From: Kiritimatiellales bacterium
GTDB lineage: Bacteria; Verrucomicrobiota; Kiritimatiellia; Kiritimatiellales; Pontiellaceae
Direction: 5' to 3'
Assembly: GCA_030588285.1 (NCBI GenBank)
Contig: JAUUYK010000075.1
Span: 1 to 5,689, forward strand
Length of the DNA stretch: 5,689 nucleotides
Made by a program: the position numbers and the translations under genes. Positions 1-5,689 of the stretch are shown one piece after another (the stretch's first letter is position 1; every line of letters begins with the position of its first letter). The notes beneath the pieces were generated by a model. The model searched no databases, had not been told where the DNA came from, and worked only from the letters and a program-made list of their open reading frames with translations.

Positions 1-148
1 GACCGTTAGCAAGGTTGGCGGATGCGCCACTGAATTGATAGATCCCGAGCAGAATTCCCAAAACAATAATCTGTAAAAGAAACAGGCGATTATGAATGGC
101 ATCGTATTCTCGAGCCATCTCTTGGCGATCGGTATTCCGGTCGGTCAT
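1..148 (-). CDS. N-terminus of a membrane protein, possibly M48-type peptidase (partial)
   Basis: This is an open frame of 49 complete codons that starts with ATG and runs off the left edge. The protein begins with about 20 charged or polar residues (MTDRNTDRQEMAREYDAIHN), followed by one hydrophobic segment at about residues 22-41 (RLFLLQIIVLGILLGIYQFS). It is therefore probably anchored in the inner membrane through its N-terminus. The pattern of a tyrosine, a basic residue, a helix and then 'SGAS' resembles the first helix of the N-terminal region found in some Ste24/M48 CAAX-type metallopeptidases. The zinc-binding HExxH motif would lie outside the window, so that assignment is only a guess. 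The start lies one base after the parB stop (TAA-G-ATG) and has no strong Shine-Dalgarno of its own. This suggests translational coupling to parB. Confidence 0.6.
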   Translation of the reverse strand, partial: MTDRNTDRQEMAREYDAIHNRLFLLQIIVLGILLGIYQFSGASANLANG

Positions 149-149
149 C

Positions 150-1085
150 TTAAAGTTCGCTCACATAACCCATGATCGTGAGCAGGCGATCCAGCTCTTC
201 GTTGTCGTGATAATCAATTTCGAGCGCCCCTCTCACCTTGCGCCCATTGGCCAGTGTTTTGGAGGGAATTATTCTAATGCTTGTTCCTAAAAACTGGTGC
301 AGTTCATCGGTGAGCGTTTGCAGATAGTCGCTCGGAAGATCCGATTTTTCCGCGCGCGGTTTTTTAGGCGGCATCGTCAGTTTTTTAACCCACTTTTCTA
401 AAACACGAACCGACATCCCTTCTTTAATTGCACGGCGGGCAAGGATCTCTTTATCTTTATCGCTGTTGAGCGAGAGAAGCACCTTGGCATGCCCAACGGA
501 AAGTAGACCTTCCGAAACATATTTTCGAATGCTATCAGTCAATTCTAACAACCGCAGCGAGTTGGCCACAGAAGCCCGAGCCTTACCCACCTGTTCCGCT
601 ACTTTTTCCTGCGTAAGATTAAATTTTTTCTGAAGCAAAGCATAGCCCTCGGCCTCTTCAATTGGATTGAGATCTTCGCGCTGAAGGTTTTCAATTAAAG
701 CGAGCTTAAGCGCTTTTTCATCGGTTGCTTCAATTACGACCACCGGAATTTTTTTCAGCAAGGCGGCGCGAGCGGCACGCAAACGGCGTTCGCCTGCAAT
801 CAACTCAAATTTAGAGCCTACTTTTCGGACTAGCAACGGTTGTAAAATCCCATGGAGTTTGACCGATTCAACCAGTTCAACCAATGACTCTGAATCAAAA
901 ACAGAACGGGGTTGCCACGGACTTGCAACGACCTTGGCCACAGCAACTTCACGAGGTCCAGTTGCGTCAGGAGCAACACAAACCTGCGTAGGAACCTTTT
1001 TTGTTGTGGCCTGTTTTTTTGCAGTAGATCCGTCTTTAATTAATACGTCTAGCCCACGACCGAGCCCTTGGTGCTTTCCTGCCAT
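150..1085 (-). CDS. parB: Chromosome-partitioning protein ParB (CTP-dependent DNA clamp)
   Basis: This 311-residue protein has the usual length and domain order of chromosomal ParB/Spo0J. ParB binds parS sites near the origin, loads as a CTP-gated sliding clamp, and works with the ParA ATPase and SMC in chromosome segregation. Residues 7-12 are GLGRGL, the conserved N-terminal ParA-interaction motif. The CTP-binding N-domain shows GILQPLLVRK at 79-88, GERRLRAA at 98-105 and ENLQREDLNPIEEAEG at 132-147. A helix-turn-helix region follows at about 155-180 (LTQEKVAEQVGKARASVANS). Residues 240-250 are a basic linker and about 251-311 form the C-terminal dimerisation region. The frame is open for 65 codons further upstream. 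The start at 1085 is chosen because GGAGGAA lies six bases ahead of it and because the family motif begins just inside. No parA and no parS-like palindrome is seen in the window, so the operon differs from the common parAB arrangement. Confidence 0.96.
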   Translation of the reverse strand: MAGKHQGLGRGLDVLIKDGSTAKKQATTKKVPTQVCVAPDATGPREVAVAKVVASPWQPRSVFDSESLVELVESVKLHGILQPLLVRKVGSKFELIAGERRLRAARAALLKKIPVVVIEATDEKALKLALIENLQREDLNPIEEAEGYALLQKKFNLTQEKVAEQVGKARASVANSLRLLELTDSIRKYVSEGLLSVGHAKVLLSLNSDKDKEILARRAIKEGMSVRVLEKWVKKLTMPPKKPRAEKSDLPSDYLQTLTDELHQFLGTSIRIIPSKTLANGRKVRGALEIDYHDNEELDRLLTIMGYVSEL

Positions 1086-1091
1086 GCGTAA

Positions 1092-1098
1092 TTCCTCC
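1092..1098 (-). promoter_or_regulatory. Ribosome binding site that fixes the parB start
   Basis: The sequence GGAGGAA on the minus strand ends six bases before the ATG at 1085. It decides the start of parB against an in-frame 65-codon upstream extension whose translation resembles no ParB sequence. Confidence 0.85.
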
Positions 1099-1157
1099 CG
1101 TTCCAAATACTTAAAACTGCAGTAACACTCTATCCAAAACGTGAAAATTGAAAGATT

Positions 1158-1317
1158 AAAGTACGCCAACCCTTCGCCCGAACTCGACAGGAATGCATCA
1201 CCAGAAAATTGGACATCGGCTTCCTGTTCAAGCCGCATTCGTGCTGCGTGTATTGCAGGAGGGGCGAAGCCTCTGCCCATAACTGCTCAGAGGACTTCAC
1301 ACGACTCGGCGGACTTT
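1158..1317 (-). ncRNA. Candidate structured RNA or long folded leader of parB
   Basis: Read on the minus strand, this stretch can form a closed, multi-branched fold. A terminal stem pairs AAAGTCCGCC (1317-1308) with GGCGTACTTT (1167-1158), nine of ten positions matching. Inside it, GAAG-T-CCTCTG (1298-1288) pairs with CAGAGGCTTC (1275-1266), a ten-pair stem with one bulge. A small stem pairs CTGC (1258-1255) with GCAG (1247-1244). GAATG (1240-1236) pairs with CATTC (1195-1191) and encloses CGGCTT/AAGCCG (1235-1230 with 1222-1217). A promoter-like TATAAT lies about 40 bases upstream. I checked it against remembered signatures of RNase P RNA, tmRNA, SRP RNA and 6S RNA, and none fits. It may be the parB 5' leader or a separate small RNA. 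Pairing was found by eye without energy calculation. Confidence 0.35.
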
Positions 1318-1356
1318 TTCCACCCATCGCACCAACCCCCGCTCACTAGTTTTGCG

Positions 1357-1386
1357 ATTATAAAACGTTAGCCCTTTTAATCCACA
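1357..1386 (-). promoter_or_regulatory. Probable sigma-70-type promoter for the leader RNA and parB
   Basis: A perfect TATAAT lies at 1362-1357. The best -35 candidate at 18-base spacing, TGTGGA at 1386-1381, is a weak match to TTGACA. The start of transcription would be near 1350. This gives parB a leader of roughly 265 bases, unless the transcript ends as a separate RNA. Confidence 0.5.
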
Positions 1387-1413
1387 GCCTACCTTAAGTT
1401 TATTGCGTTATAA

Positions 1414-1917
1414 TCAGGTTGTTTCCTGACCTCGACTCATAACCACCTTACCGGTGCGTACCAGTTCGATGATCCGGAACTTCGCAATCATCTCTTCGAG
1501 GGCATCAATCTTATCCGGATTTCCAACCACCTGTAGAATCATCGAATTCGGCGTTAGATCCACCGTCTTACACCCATAGTGCTCGGCAATTTGCAAGGCT
1601 TCAGAACGGCATTCACTATCAACCGCAATCTTAATCAAGCCCATCTCCTTCACGACCGATTCATCGAAGGTATGATCAATGCAATGCAGCACATCGATCA
1701 GTTTTGAGAGCTGTTTAATAATTTGATCCAGCCCGTTTATTTCGCCACTACAGCCAATGGTCATTCTTGAAAATTGACCATCAATCGCCGGGGAGACCAC
1801 CAACGACTCAATATTGAATCCGCGACGGGCAAATACCTGCGCAATCCGCGCAAGCGCTCCGGGTTTATTCGAAACGTAGACACTCAACGTGTGTATCGGG
1901 TTATCTGAGTTCAGCAT
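1414..1917 (-). CDS. ilvN: Acetohydroxyacid synthase small (regulatory) subunit
   Basis: This 167-residue protein is the regulatory partner of the IlvB catalytic subunit. It activates the enzyme and confers feedback inhibition by branched-chain amino acids, mainly valine. Residues 7-82 form an ACT domain (HTLSVYVSNKPGALARI, then FARRGFNIESLVVSP). Residues about 90-162 form the C-terminal domain of the family, with VDLTPNSMILQVVG (119-132) and the closing RTGKVVMSRG (154-163). The residues matching E. coli IlvH Gly14 and Asn29, which are involved in valine binding, are kept as Gly20 and Asn35, so valine sensitivity is predicted. The ATG at 1917 is preferred because GGAG lies eight bases ahead. 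An in-frame TTG at 1956 would add 13 residues not expected in the family. The family is called both IlvN and IlvH. Confidence 0.95.
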   Translation of the reverse strand: MLNSDNPIHTLSVYVSNKPGALARIAQVFARRGFNIESLVVSPAIDGQFSRMTIGCSGEINGLDQIIKQLSKLIDVLHCIDHTFDESVVKEMGLIKIAVDSECRSEALQIAEHYGCKTVDLTPNSMILQVVGNPDKIDALEEMIAKFRIIELVRTGKVVMSRGQETT

Positions 1918-1925
1918 GTTCTTAA

Positions 1926-1966
1926 CTCCATTTTCGGTCAAAAGTATTTTGGTCAAAGGCCGAAAG
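1926..1966 (-). promoter_or_regulatory. ilvN ribosome binding site with an adjoining hairpin
   Basis: The Shine-Dalgarno GGAG is at 1929-1926. Directly upstream, TTTCGG (1965-1960) can pair with CCGAAA (1937-1932). Inside it, CAAAA (1951-1947) pairs with TTTTG (1943-1939) around a three-base loop. The hairpin ends two bases from the GGAG, so it could affect ilvN translation or mRNA processing in the 119-base gap between ilvB and ilvN. The outer and inner stems are separated by an eight-base bulge, so stability is uncertain. Confidence 0.35.
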
Positions 1967-2036
1967 TCGCTTTATGCAAAAGATTACCCCTTTGATCTGC
2001 GACCTTCCATCCTTTGCGCCAAGTTCATCCGGTGGT

Positions 2037-3758
2037 CTACGTGGACCCCGTCGGTTTTTCGAGTTTCGTTGTGGGCGGTTCGATTAACATATCTTCAATG
2101 GCAGCACCGGCTGGAATCATCGGGAATACATTATCGGTTTTTTCCACCTCGCAATTAATCAGACACGGCCCCTCGTTATAGTCCAATGCATTCTGCAAGA
2201 CTCGCTTCACATCGCCGGGACGGCGCAGATTAAAGCCTTTAATACCAAATGACTCAGCCAATTTAACAAAATCGGGATTTCCTTCTAGGTCCACCCCACT
2301 CGTCCGATCGTCATAGAACATTTCCTGCCACTGGCGAACCATACCGAGGTAATGATTATTCAAAACCACAATCTTAATTGGCAGTTTATGCAGTGCCGCT
2401 GTCGCCAGCTCGAAGAACGTCATTTGAAACCCACCGTCACCAACAAAACAAACATTAATATCGTTAGGCCGACCGAAAGCCGCGCCAATACAATAGGGTA
2501 CTCCAACCCCCATCGTGCCGGCACCGCCAGAACTTAGCCAGTTGTGGCGATTGTCGTTTTTATAAAACTGTGCCGCCCACATCTGGTGCTGGCCCACATC
2601 GGTTGCCACACAGGCTTTACCATCGGTAAGTTTATAAAACTCATCGATGATGTGCTGCATTTTGAGGCCACCCTGACGTTTAAATTTCAGCGGATACTTC
2701 GTTTTATATCCATCTAGTGTTTTGCGCCACTCCTTCGTTTCCATCGTCGGCAGATGCTGAATCAACTCTTCAAGTGCCATTTTGGCATCGGCCACGCAGG
2801 CGATCTGCGGGCGAATCATTTTCCCAATTTCAGCGGCATCGATATCAATATGAATAATGGTGGCGTCCTTACAAAACTCATCCGGTTTGCCTAGAATCCG
2901 ATCATCGAAACGGGATCCAATATTCAGCAACAGATCGCATTCGCAGATCGCTTTATTGGCATAAGCCGTTCCGTGCATACCCAGCATACCCAACGCAAGT
3001 TCGTGGGTTTCGGGGAAAACACCCTTGCCCAGCAACGTGGTCGTTACAGGAATCTGCGCCTTTTCAACAAACTCCTTCAGAATCGGATCCGCGCCAGCAA
3101 TCATCGCACCGTGTCCGGCCAGAATCAGCGGACGTTTCGATTTCGACAACGCCTCCGCAATTTCAAGAATGGTGTCGTTATCCACAGTGGAAACCAACGA
3201 ATATCCCGGAAGATCCATTTCGGCATGCAAATCTGCCGTGCAAGGTCCCGCGCTAAAATCCTTTGGAATATCAATTAGAACCGGGCCGGGGCGGCCCGTG
3301 GTGGCAATATGAAAGGCCTCGCGAACCACCCTCGGAATTTCGTTAGGCTCTTTAATAAGATAAGAGTGCTTCACAACCGGCATCGTGATGCCAAAAATAT
3401 CGGCTTCCTGAAAAGCATCTTTACCGAGCATCCACGAAACAGACTGACCAGAAACCACAATCATTGGAATCGAATCCATATGAGCCGTCATAATCCCCGT
3501 CAAAGCATTCGTAGCACCGGGGCCACTCGTCACCAGCACAACGGCCGGTTTTCCCGTGGCGCGGGCATAGCCATCCGCCATATGAGCGGCACCCTGTTCA
3601 TGGCGCGTCAGAATAAACTTAATCTTCGTTCCCGTCGTGACCAGCGCGTCGAAAATCGGAATCGCCGCGCCCCCAGAATAGCCGAAAATATATTCCACAC
3701 CCTCATTTTCCAAGCATTTAATAAGAGCTTGTCCGCCTTCCAATACCGTATTTGACAT
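2037..3758 (-). CDS. ilvB: Acetohydroxyacid (acetolactate) synthase large catalytic subunit
   Basis: This 573-residue thiamine-diphosphate enzyme condenses two pyruvates to acetolactate, or pyruvate with 2-oxobutyrate to acetohydroxybutyrate. That is the first common step of valine, leucine and isoleucine synthesis in the cytoplasm. The N-terminal domain has the catalytic glutamate at Glu54 (RHEQGAAHMADGYAR) and LVTSGPGATN at 75-84. AFQEADIFGITMPVVKHS at 115-132 is typical of true synthases. The central domain contains GSRFDDR at 281-287 in the FAD-binding region. The C-terminal domain carries the ThDP/Mg motif from GDGGFQM (440-446) to NN (467-468). Trp477 in VRQWQ matches the tryptophan that favours 2-oxobutyrate in E. 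coli AHAS II. The start has a strong GGAGGT six bases ahead. ilvN follows 119 bases downstream. No broken motif is seen, so the enzyme should be active. Confidence 0.97.
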   Translation of the reverse strand: MSNTVLEGGQALIKCLENEGVEYIFGYSGGAAIPIFDALVTTGTKIKFILTRHEQGAAHMADGYARATGKPAVVLVTSGPGATNALTGIMTAHMDSIPMIVVSGQSVSWMLGKDAFQEADIFGITMPVVKHSYLIKEPNEIPRVVREAFHIATTGRPGPVLIDIPKDFSAGPCTADLHAEMDLPGYSLVSTVDNDTILEIAEALSKSKRPLILAGHGAMIAGADPILKEFVEKAQIPVTTTLLGKGVFPETHELALGMLGMHGTAYANKAICECDLLLNIGSRFDDRILGKPDEFCKDATIIHIDIDAAEIGKMIRPQIACVADAKMALEELIQHLPTMETKEWRKTLDGYKTKYPLKFKRQGGLKMQHIIDEFYKLTDGKACVATDVGQHQMWAAQFYKNDNRHNWLSSGGAGTMGVGVPYCIGAAFGRPNDINVCFVGDGGFQMTFFELATAALHKLPIKIVVLNNHYLGMVRQWQEMFYDDRTSGVDLEGNPDFVKLAESFGIKGFNLRRPGDVKRVLQNALDYNEGPCLINCEVEKTDNVFPMIPAGAAIEDMLIEPPTTKLEKPTGST

Positions 3759-3782
3759 AATTCTACCTCCAAATGAAAAACA

Positions 3783-3810
3783 AGCATAAAATATGCACCC
3801 AGATTGTCAA
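3783..3810 (-). promoter_or_regulatory. Promoter of the ilvBN genes
   Basis: A perfect -35 box TTGACA (3810-3805) is followed after 16 bases by TATGCT (3788-3783), a four-of-six -10 match. The predicted start is near 3776 and gives a leader of under 20 bases. That leaves no room for a leader peptide or attenuator. The Shine-Dalgarno GGAGGT is at 3770-3765. Confidence 0.7.
3784..3796. promoter_or_regulatory. Perfect dyad over the ilvB -10 region, possible operator
   Basis: GCATA-AAA-TATGC is a perfect 5-bp inverted repeat with a three-base centre. It overlaps the -10 box and the end of the spacer of the ilvB promoter. A repressor bound here would block polymerase. The dyad is short and AT-rich, so it could be chance. 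Confidence 0.3.
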
Positions 3811-3883
3811 CATTTTATGAAAGCTTGATGAATTAGTAAAAAATAGGCGGATTTTTCGCAAACAAAAAAGGTGATGCAAAAAT

Positions 3884-3929
3884 AATTCCGGAAAATACAC
3901 CCTAATTCGGTTATTATTCCGCCGGAATT
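3884..3929. repeat. 8-bp inverted repeat AATTCCGG / CCGGAATT
   Basis: AATTCCGG at 3884-3891 is matched by its reverse complement at 3922-3929, with 30 bases between them. The right copy also lies in a small dyad, ATTCC-GCC-GGAAT (3916-3928). It could be the base of an RNA stem or the ends of a small repeat element. No function is assigned. Confidence 0.3.
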
Positions 3930-4025
3930 CTCGTTATACCTAACTTCGTCGCCCACCGTTCGTCCTTCTTCAAATTCAGGAACCAGTGTAGTGGCACACT
4001 AAATCAATTTTGCATCTCGCTCTTT

Positions 4026-4142
4026 CTAGCGGGAAACATCGGCCTTTTCCTTCAGCAACTTTCGAACGCTCACGACACAACCCATTGAAATTGAATCACG
4101 AATCAGCAATACATTAGAACGATCAGGGTCATCGTTAGGCAT
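4026..4142 (-). pseudogene. Remnant of an SGNH/GDSL hydrolase gene
   Basis: A 38-codon frame from ATG to TAG reads NVLLIRDSISMG and then VRKLLKEKADVSR. From memory of the family this resembles the block I region of SGNH hydrolases, whose usual form is VLLIGDSIS-G-, followed by a helix of the VRELLKGKANV type. The nucleophile serine is kept, but the first glycine of GDS is replaced by arginine. A stop codon follows where the protein should continue for roughly 150 residues or more with blocks II, III and V. The upstream signal peptide is also missing, since a hairpin repeat lies directly ahead. The ATG has no Shine-Dalgarno and probably corresponds to an internal position of the parent gene. 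The remnant is therefore truncated at both ends and probably not functional. Confidence 0.6.
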
Positions 4143-4145
4143 TGG

Positions 4146-4211
4146 GGGTGTTTTTTCTATTGTTAATAGCTGAGGGTGTAACCTCCAGTTTAACAACAGA
4201 AAAAAAAACCC
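4146..4211. repeat. Long imperfect inverted repeat (66-base hairpin)
   Basis: The left arm 4146-4166 and right arm 4190-4211 form about 19 base pairs, with two mismatches and one bulged A. TTGTTAA pairs with TTAACAA, CT with AG, six T with six A, and GGG with CCC at the base. Inside, CTGAGG (4170-4175) pairs with CCT-C-CAG (4182-4188) around the loop GTGTAA. The A/T tracts sit on the outer stem rather than after a GC stem, so it is not a textbook terminator. It might be a small inverted-repeat element or a bidirectional transcript end. No target-site duplication is evident. Confidence 0.55.
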
Positions 4212-4256
4212 TTAAGGTACGAAGCTTGAAGTATGGGTTGGTTTTTATGCGATAAG

Positions 4257-4272
4257 CCGACGAGAACGTCGG
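4257..4272 (-). terminator. Possible terminator hairpin after the PA14-like gene
   Basis: CCGACG-AGAA-CGTCGG is a perfect 6-bp GC-rich stem with a four-base loop. It lies about 90 bases after the stop of the right-hand gene. On the minus strand only a weak T run (CTTATCG) follows, so intrinsic termination is uncertain. Confidence 0.35.
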
Positions 4273-4364
4273 TCTTCTAGGTTATTCCCTTCTGGCTTTT
4301 CCAATCGCTTAAATTTAAAAATCGACGGAAGAGCAGTTCGTAGCCGCCCTCCGTCACCTTCCAA

Positions 4365-5689
4365 CTACCACTTATCTGCCCGAGGGGATGTTGGATTGAC
4401 GCGGTTGCATTTTTTATCCATGTAGGCCCCCACTGGTAGCTTATTGAGCTTATCCAAGTTTTTCCACAACCATGTTTTAGAGGCGTTGTACCCGACCACC
4501 TCGCCATACCTATCCCTTAGGATGACTAGATTGCCATCGGGGCGCCACCCGCGCACTTGATTGCGAAATTCATACGTAATAGACTCAATAGATTTGCCTG
4601 TGAACGAATGCGATCTATCATTTTCCTTGGTCGGGATGAAGGTACTTGATTGTCGATCGAGCAAGATGTAGCCGTTTCCAAGAAGCTCCTGGCCGATGGC
4701 ATAATATTCAAGAACCAATTCATAGTTGTAGCTTCCTGAGCTCTTTTGCTTCACTTTTGCGCCAAAGGTATAATCGTTAACGCGTAGGCTTGAATCGAGG
4801 TAACGACCGAATTGGCTATGGGAGAGTTTAACAAAGTCGATGGAAAATTTCGGAGGATTAAACCGTTCAATATATTCAAGGTCCTCTGCCGAGAGCATAT
4901 TCTTCAGAATTCTAACCTGCTTGCCCTTGGTCGTTTTCAAAACAATCTTGTCGCCCATCGCGGTTATATACTCCGCCTCTAATGGTTCCCCCGAGGAAAG
5001 AGTCCATATGTGCGCAGGCGCTTCTTCGACCACGTTTACCGGAACTTCCTCGACGACCTCTTCCACGACCTCATTTGTATTCACAGTCAAGATATAGTCA
5101 CGAAAAATGGGCCCGCCTGTAAGCGCTACCTCAGTCTCGGGCAAAGTACTGAGAATAATATCCTGAAGCGCCCTCGTGGGTTCAGTTGTCACGAACATGG
5201 GAAGAATAGGCCCGCCTTGTTTATTTCTTGGATAGTCTACCCCATCCACCTCGACGGTTAGCATGGCGCTGAAGTATCCGCCCGGCCCCTCGCCGAGCAA
5301 TACTTTCATATCGAGTGGCTCACCCGCCTTGAGTTCGATCCAGTCGCCAACGCGAGCGGTGTAATTGCCGTAGAAATACCGCGCATCCTCATTGGCTGTA
5401 CTATCCCAGTCTCCCCCAACCAGGCGTCTGTACTCATCCTTTCTTGCATGTATGTTGCCATTTAGGACCATCTCTCCGTTCACAATAACCATTAGAAAAT
5501 CGTCGGCAACTCCCCAAAAACGGAATTTAATATCTTCTGGGTAGACGAGCATGCCCTTATAGACCACCATCCAGTTCATTGCCTCTTTTTTGTTTATGAT
5601 TCCGAATGCTCTTGGCCCCATCGAAGAGCGCGTTGTCGGAATCATGAAGGAGGTAGCATATAATGGATTGGGAGATTTATAGAAACGGC
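4365..5689 (-). CDS. PA14-like / SHD1-like domain protein, C-terminal part (partial)
   Basis: The frame is open to the right edge. The first in-window ATG (5645) has no Shine-Dalgarno, and the codons before it continue the same domain (FYKSPNPLYATSF), so the start lies outside. Counting from that ATG, residues 1-137 resemble a PA14-type carbohydrate-binding beta-sandwich, with YKGMLVYPEDIKFRFWG and then VADDFLMVIVNGEMVLNG at 46-63. Residues 192-210 are an acidic, valine-rich linker. Residues 211-262 resemble an SHD1 domain (IWTLSSGEPLEAEYI, GDKIVLKTTKGK, LSAEDLEYIE), common in planctomycete and verrucomicrobial surface proteins. Residues 266-426 are a further region I do not recognise, ending YNASKTWLWKNLDKLNKLPVG and a short Cys/Pro-containing tail. 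It is probably an exported or envelope protein that binds polymer, but no signal peptide is visible here. No catalytic motif is apparent. Confidence 0.8.
   Translation of the reverse strand, partial: RFYKSPNPLYATSFMIPTTRSSMGPRAFGIINKKEAMNWMVVYKGMLVYPEDIKFRFWGVADDFLMVIVNGEMVLNGNIHARKDEYRRLVGGDWDSTANEDARYFYGNYTARVGDWIELKAGEPLDMKVLLGEGPGGYFSAMLTVEVDGVDYPRNKQGGPILPMFVTTEPTRALQDIILSTLPETEVALTGGPIFRDYILTVNTNEVVEEVVEEVPVNVVEEAPAHIWTLSSGEPLEAEYITAMGDKIVLKTTKGKQVRILKNMLSAEDLEYIERFNPPKFSIDFVKLSHSQFGRYLDSSLRVNDYTFGAKVKQKSSGSYNYELVLEYYAIGQELLGNGYILLDRQSSTFIPTKENDRSHSFTGKSIESITYEFRNQVRGWRPDGNLVILRDRYGEVVGYNASKTWLWKNLDKLNKLPVGAYMDKKCNRVNPTSPRADKW

Larger units (their letters stand above)
1086..1413. other. 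328-base spacer between ilvN and parB
   Basis: No convincing gene lies here. The short open frames on either strand have no Shine-Dalgarno and no recognisable protein signature. The spacer holds a good -10 promoter box near the ilvN end, a possible structured RNA in the middle, and the parB ribosome binding site at the end. No clear terminator separates ilvN from this promoter, so read-through from the ilv genes into parB is possible. Confidence 0.6.
3759..4364. other. Gene-poor 606-base region upstream of ilvB with remnants and hairpins
   Basis: No intact gene is seen. From high to low coordinates it holds a short GC-rich hairpin, a long imperfect inverted repeat, a broken piece of an SGNH hydrolase gene, an 8-bp inverted repeat, and the ilvB promoter. 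The mix of remnant and repeats suggests a decayed insertion or deletion site between the neighbouring gene and the ilv genes. Confidence 0.6.

Noticed and set aside
1086..1280. In-frame upstream extension of parB by 65 residues
   Set aside because: The added residues do not resemble ParB. The ATG at 1085 has a strong ribosome binding site and is followed at once by the conserved N-terminal motif.
1130..1327. 65-codon open frame on the minus strand in the ilvN-parB spacer
   Set aside because: It has no Shine-Dalgarno and no recognisable protein features. The sequence is better explained by base-paired stems.
1158..1350. RNase P RNA, tmRNA, SRP RNA or 6S RNA in the spacer
   Set aside because: GGAAAAAGTCCGCC superficially recalls the RNase P 5' core, but the other conserved blocks are missing. 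No SRP tip motif, tmRNA ends or 6S-type single long stem could be found.
150..1413. parS sites near parB
   Set aside because: No palindrome close to TGTTTCACGTGAAACA was seen in the gene or the flanking spacer.
1918..1956. Alternative TTG start of ilvN at 1956
   Set aside because: It would place the hairpin and the GGAG site inside the coding region. The 13 extra residues are not typical of the family.
3309..3755. 148-codon plus-strand frame opposite ilvB
   Set aside because: It is an antisense shadow of a strongly conserved gene and has no features of its own.
4277..4507. 76-codon minus-strand frame overlapping the end of the PA14-like gene
   Set aside because: It lies in another frame over coding sequence, has no ribosome binding site and shows no recognisable similarity. 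A frameshifted extension of the larger protein was considered but is not supported.

Overview
The window looks like chromosomal DNA from a bacterium of the PVC group, possibly Kiritimatiellota or a nearby verrucomicrobial lineage. This is an inference from two things: a secreted-type protein joining a PA14-like domain to an SHD1-like domain, and the remnant of an SGNH-hydrolase gene of a type I associate with those genomes. No rRNA or other taxonomic marker is present. All convincing genes lie on the minus strand, so transcription runs from high to low coordinates.

Layout in the direction of transcription: (1) 5689-4365 is the C-terminal part of a large PA14-like/SHD1-like protein whose start lies outside the window. 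(2) 4364-3759 is a gene-poor stretch of about 600 bases. It holds a possible terminator hairpin, a long imperfect inverted repeat, a 38-codon remnant of an SGNH/GDSL hydrolase, a smaller inverted repeat, and a clear promoter for ilvB. (3) 3758-2037 is ilvB and 1917-1414 is ilvN, the catalytic and regulatory subunits of acetohydroxyacid synthase, which makes the first common intermediates of valine, leucine and isoleucine. They are separated by 119 bases that contain a hairpin next to the ilvN ribosome binding site. (4) 1413-1086 is a 328-base spacer with a perfect TATAAT box followed by a sequence that can fold into a closed multi-branched RNA. It is either a long parB leader or a separate small RNA. 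(5) 1085-150 is parB, a chromosome-segregation CTPase and DNA-binding protein. (6) 148-1 is the first 49 codons of a membrane protein, separated from the parB stop by one base and possibly an M48-type peptidase.

ilvB and ilvN work together as one holoenzyme, and the valine-contact residues known from the E. coli regulatory subunit appear to be kept. parB sits beside this biosynthetic pair without parA in view. The points most worth checking are the candidate structured RNA ahead of parB, the decayed region upstream of ilvB, and the unusual domain order of the right-hand protein. I found no CRISPR array, tRNA, rRNA, intact transposase or parS-like palindrome, and no convincing wholly new system.
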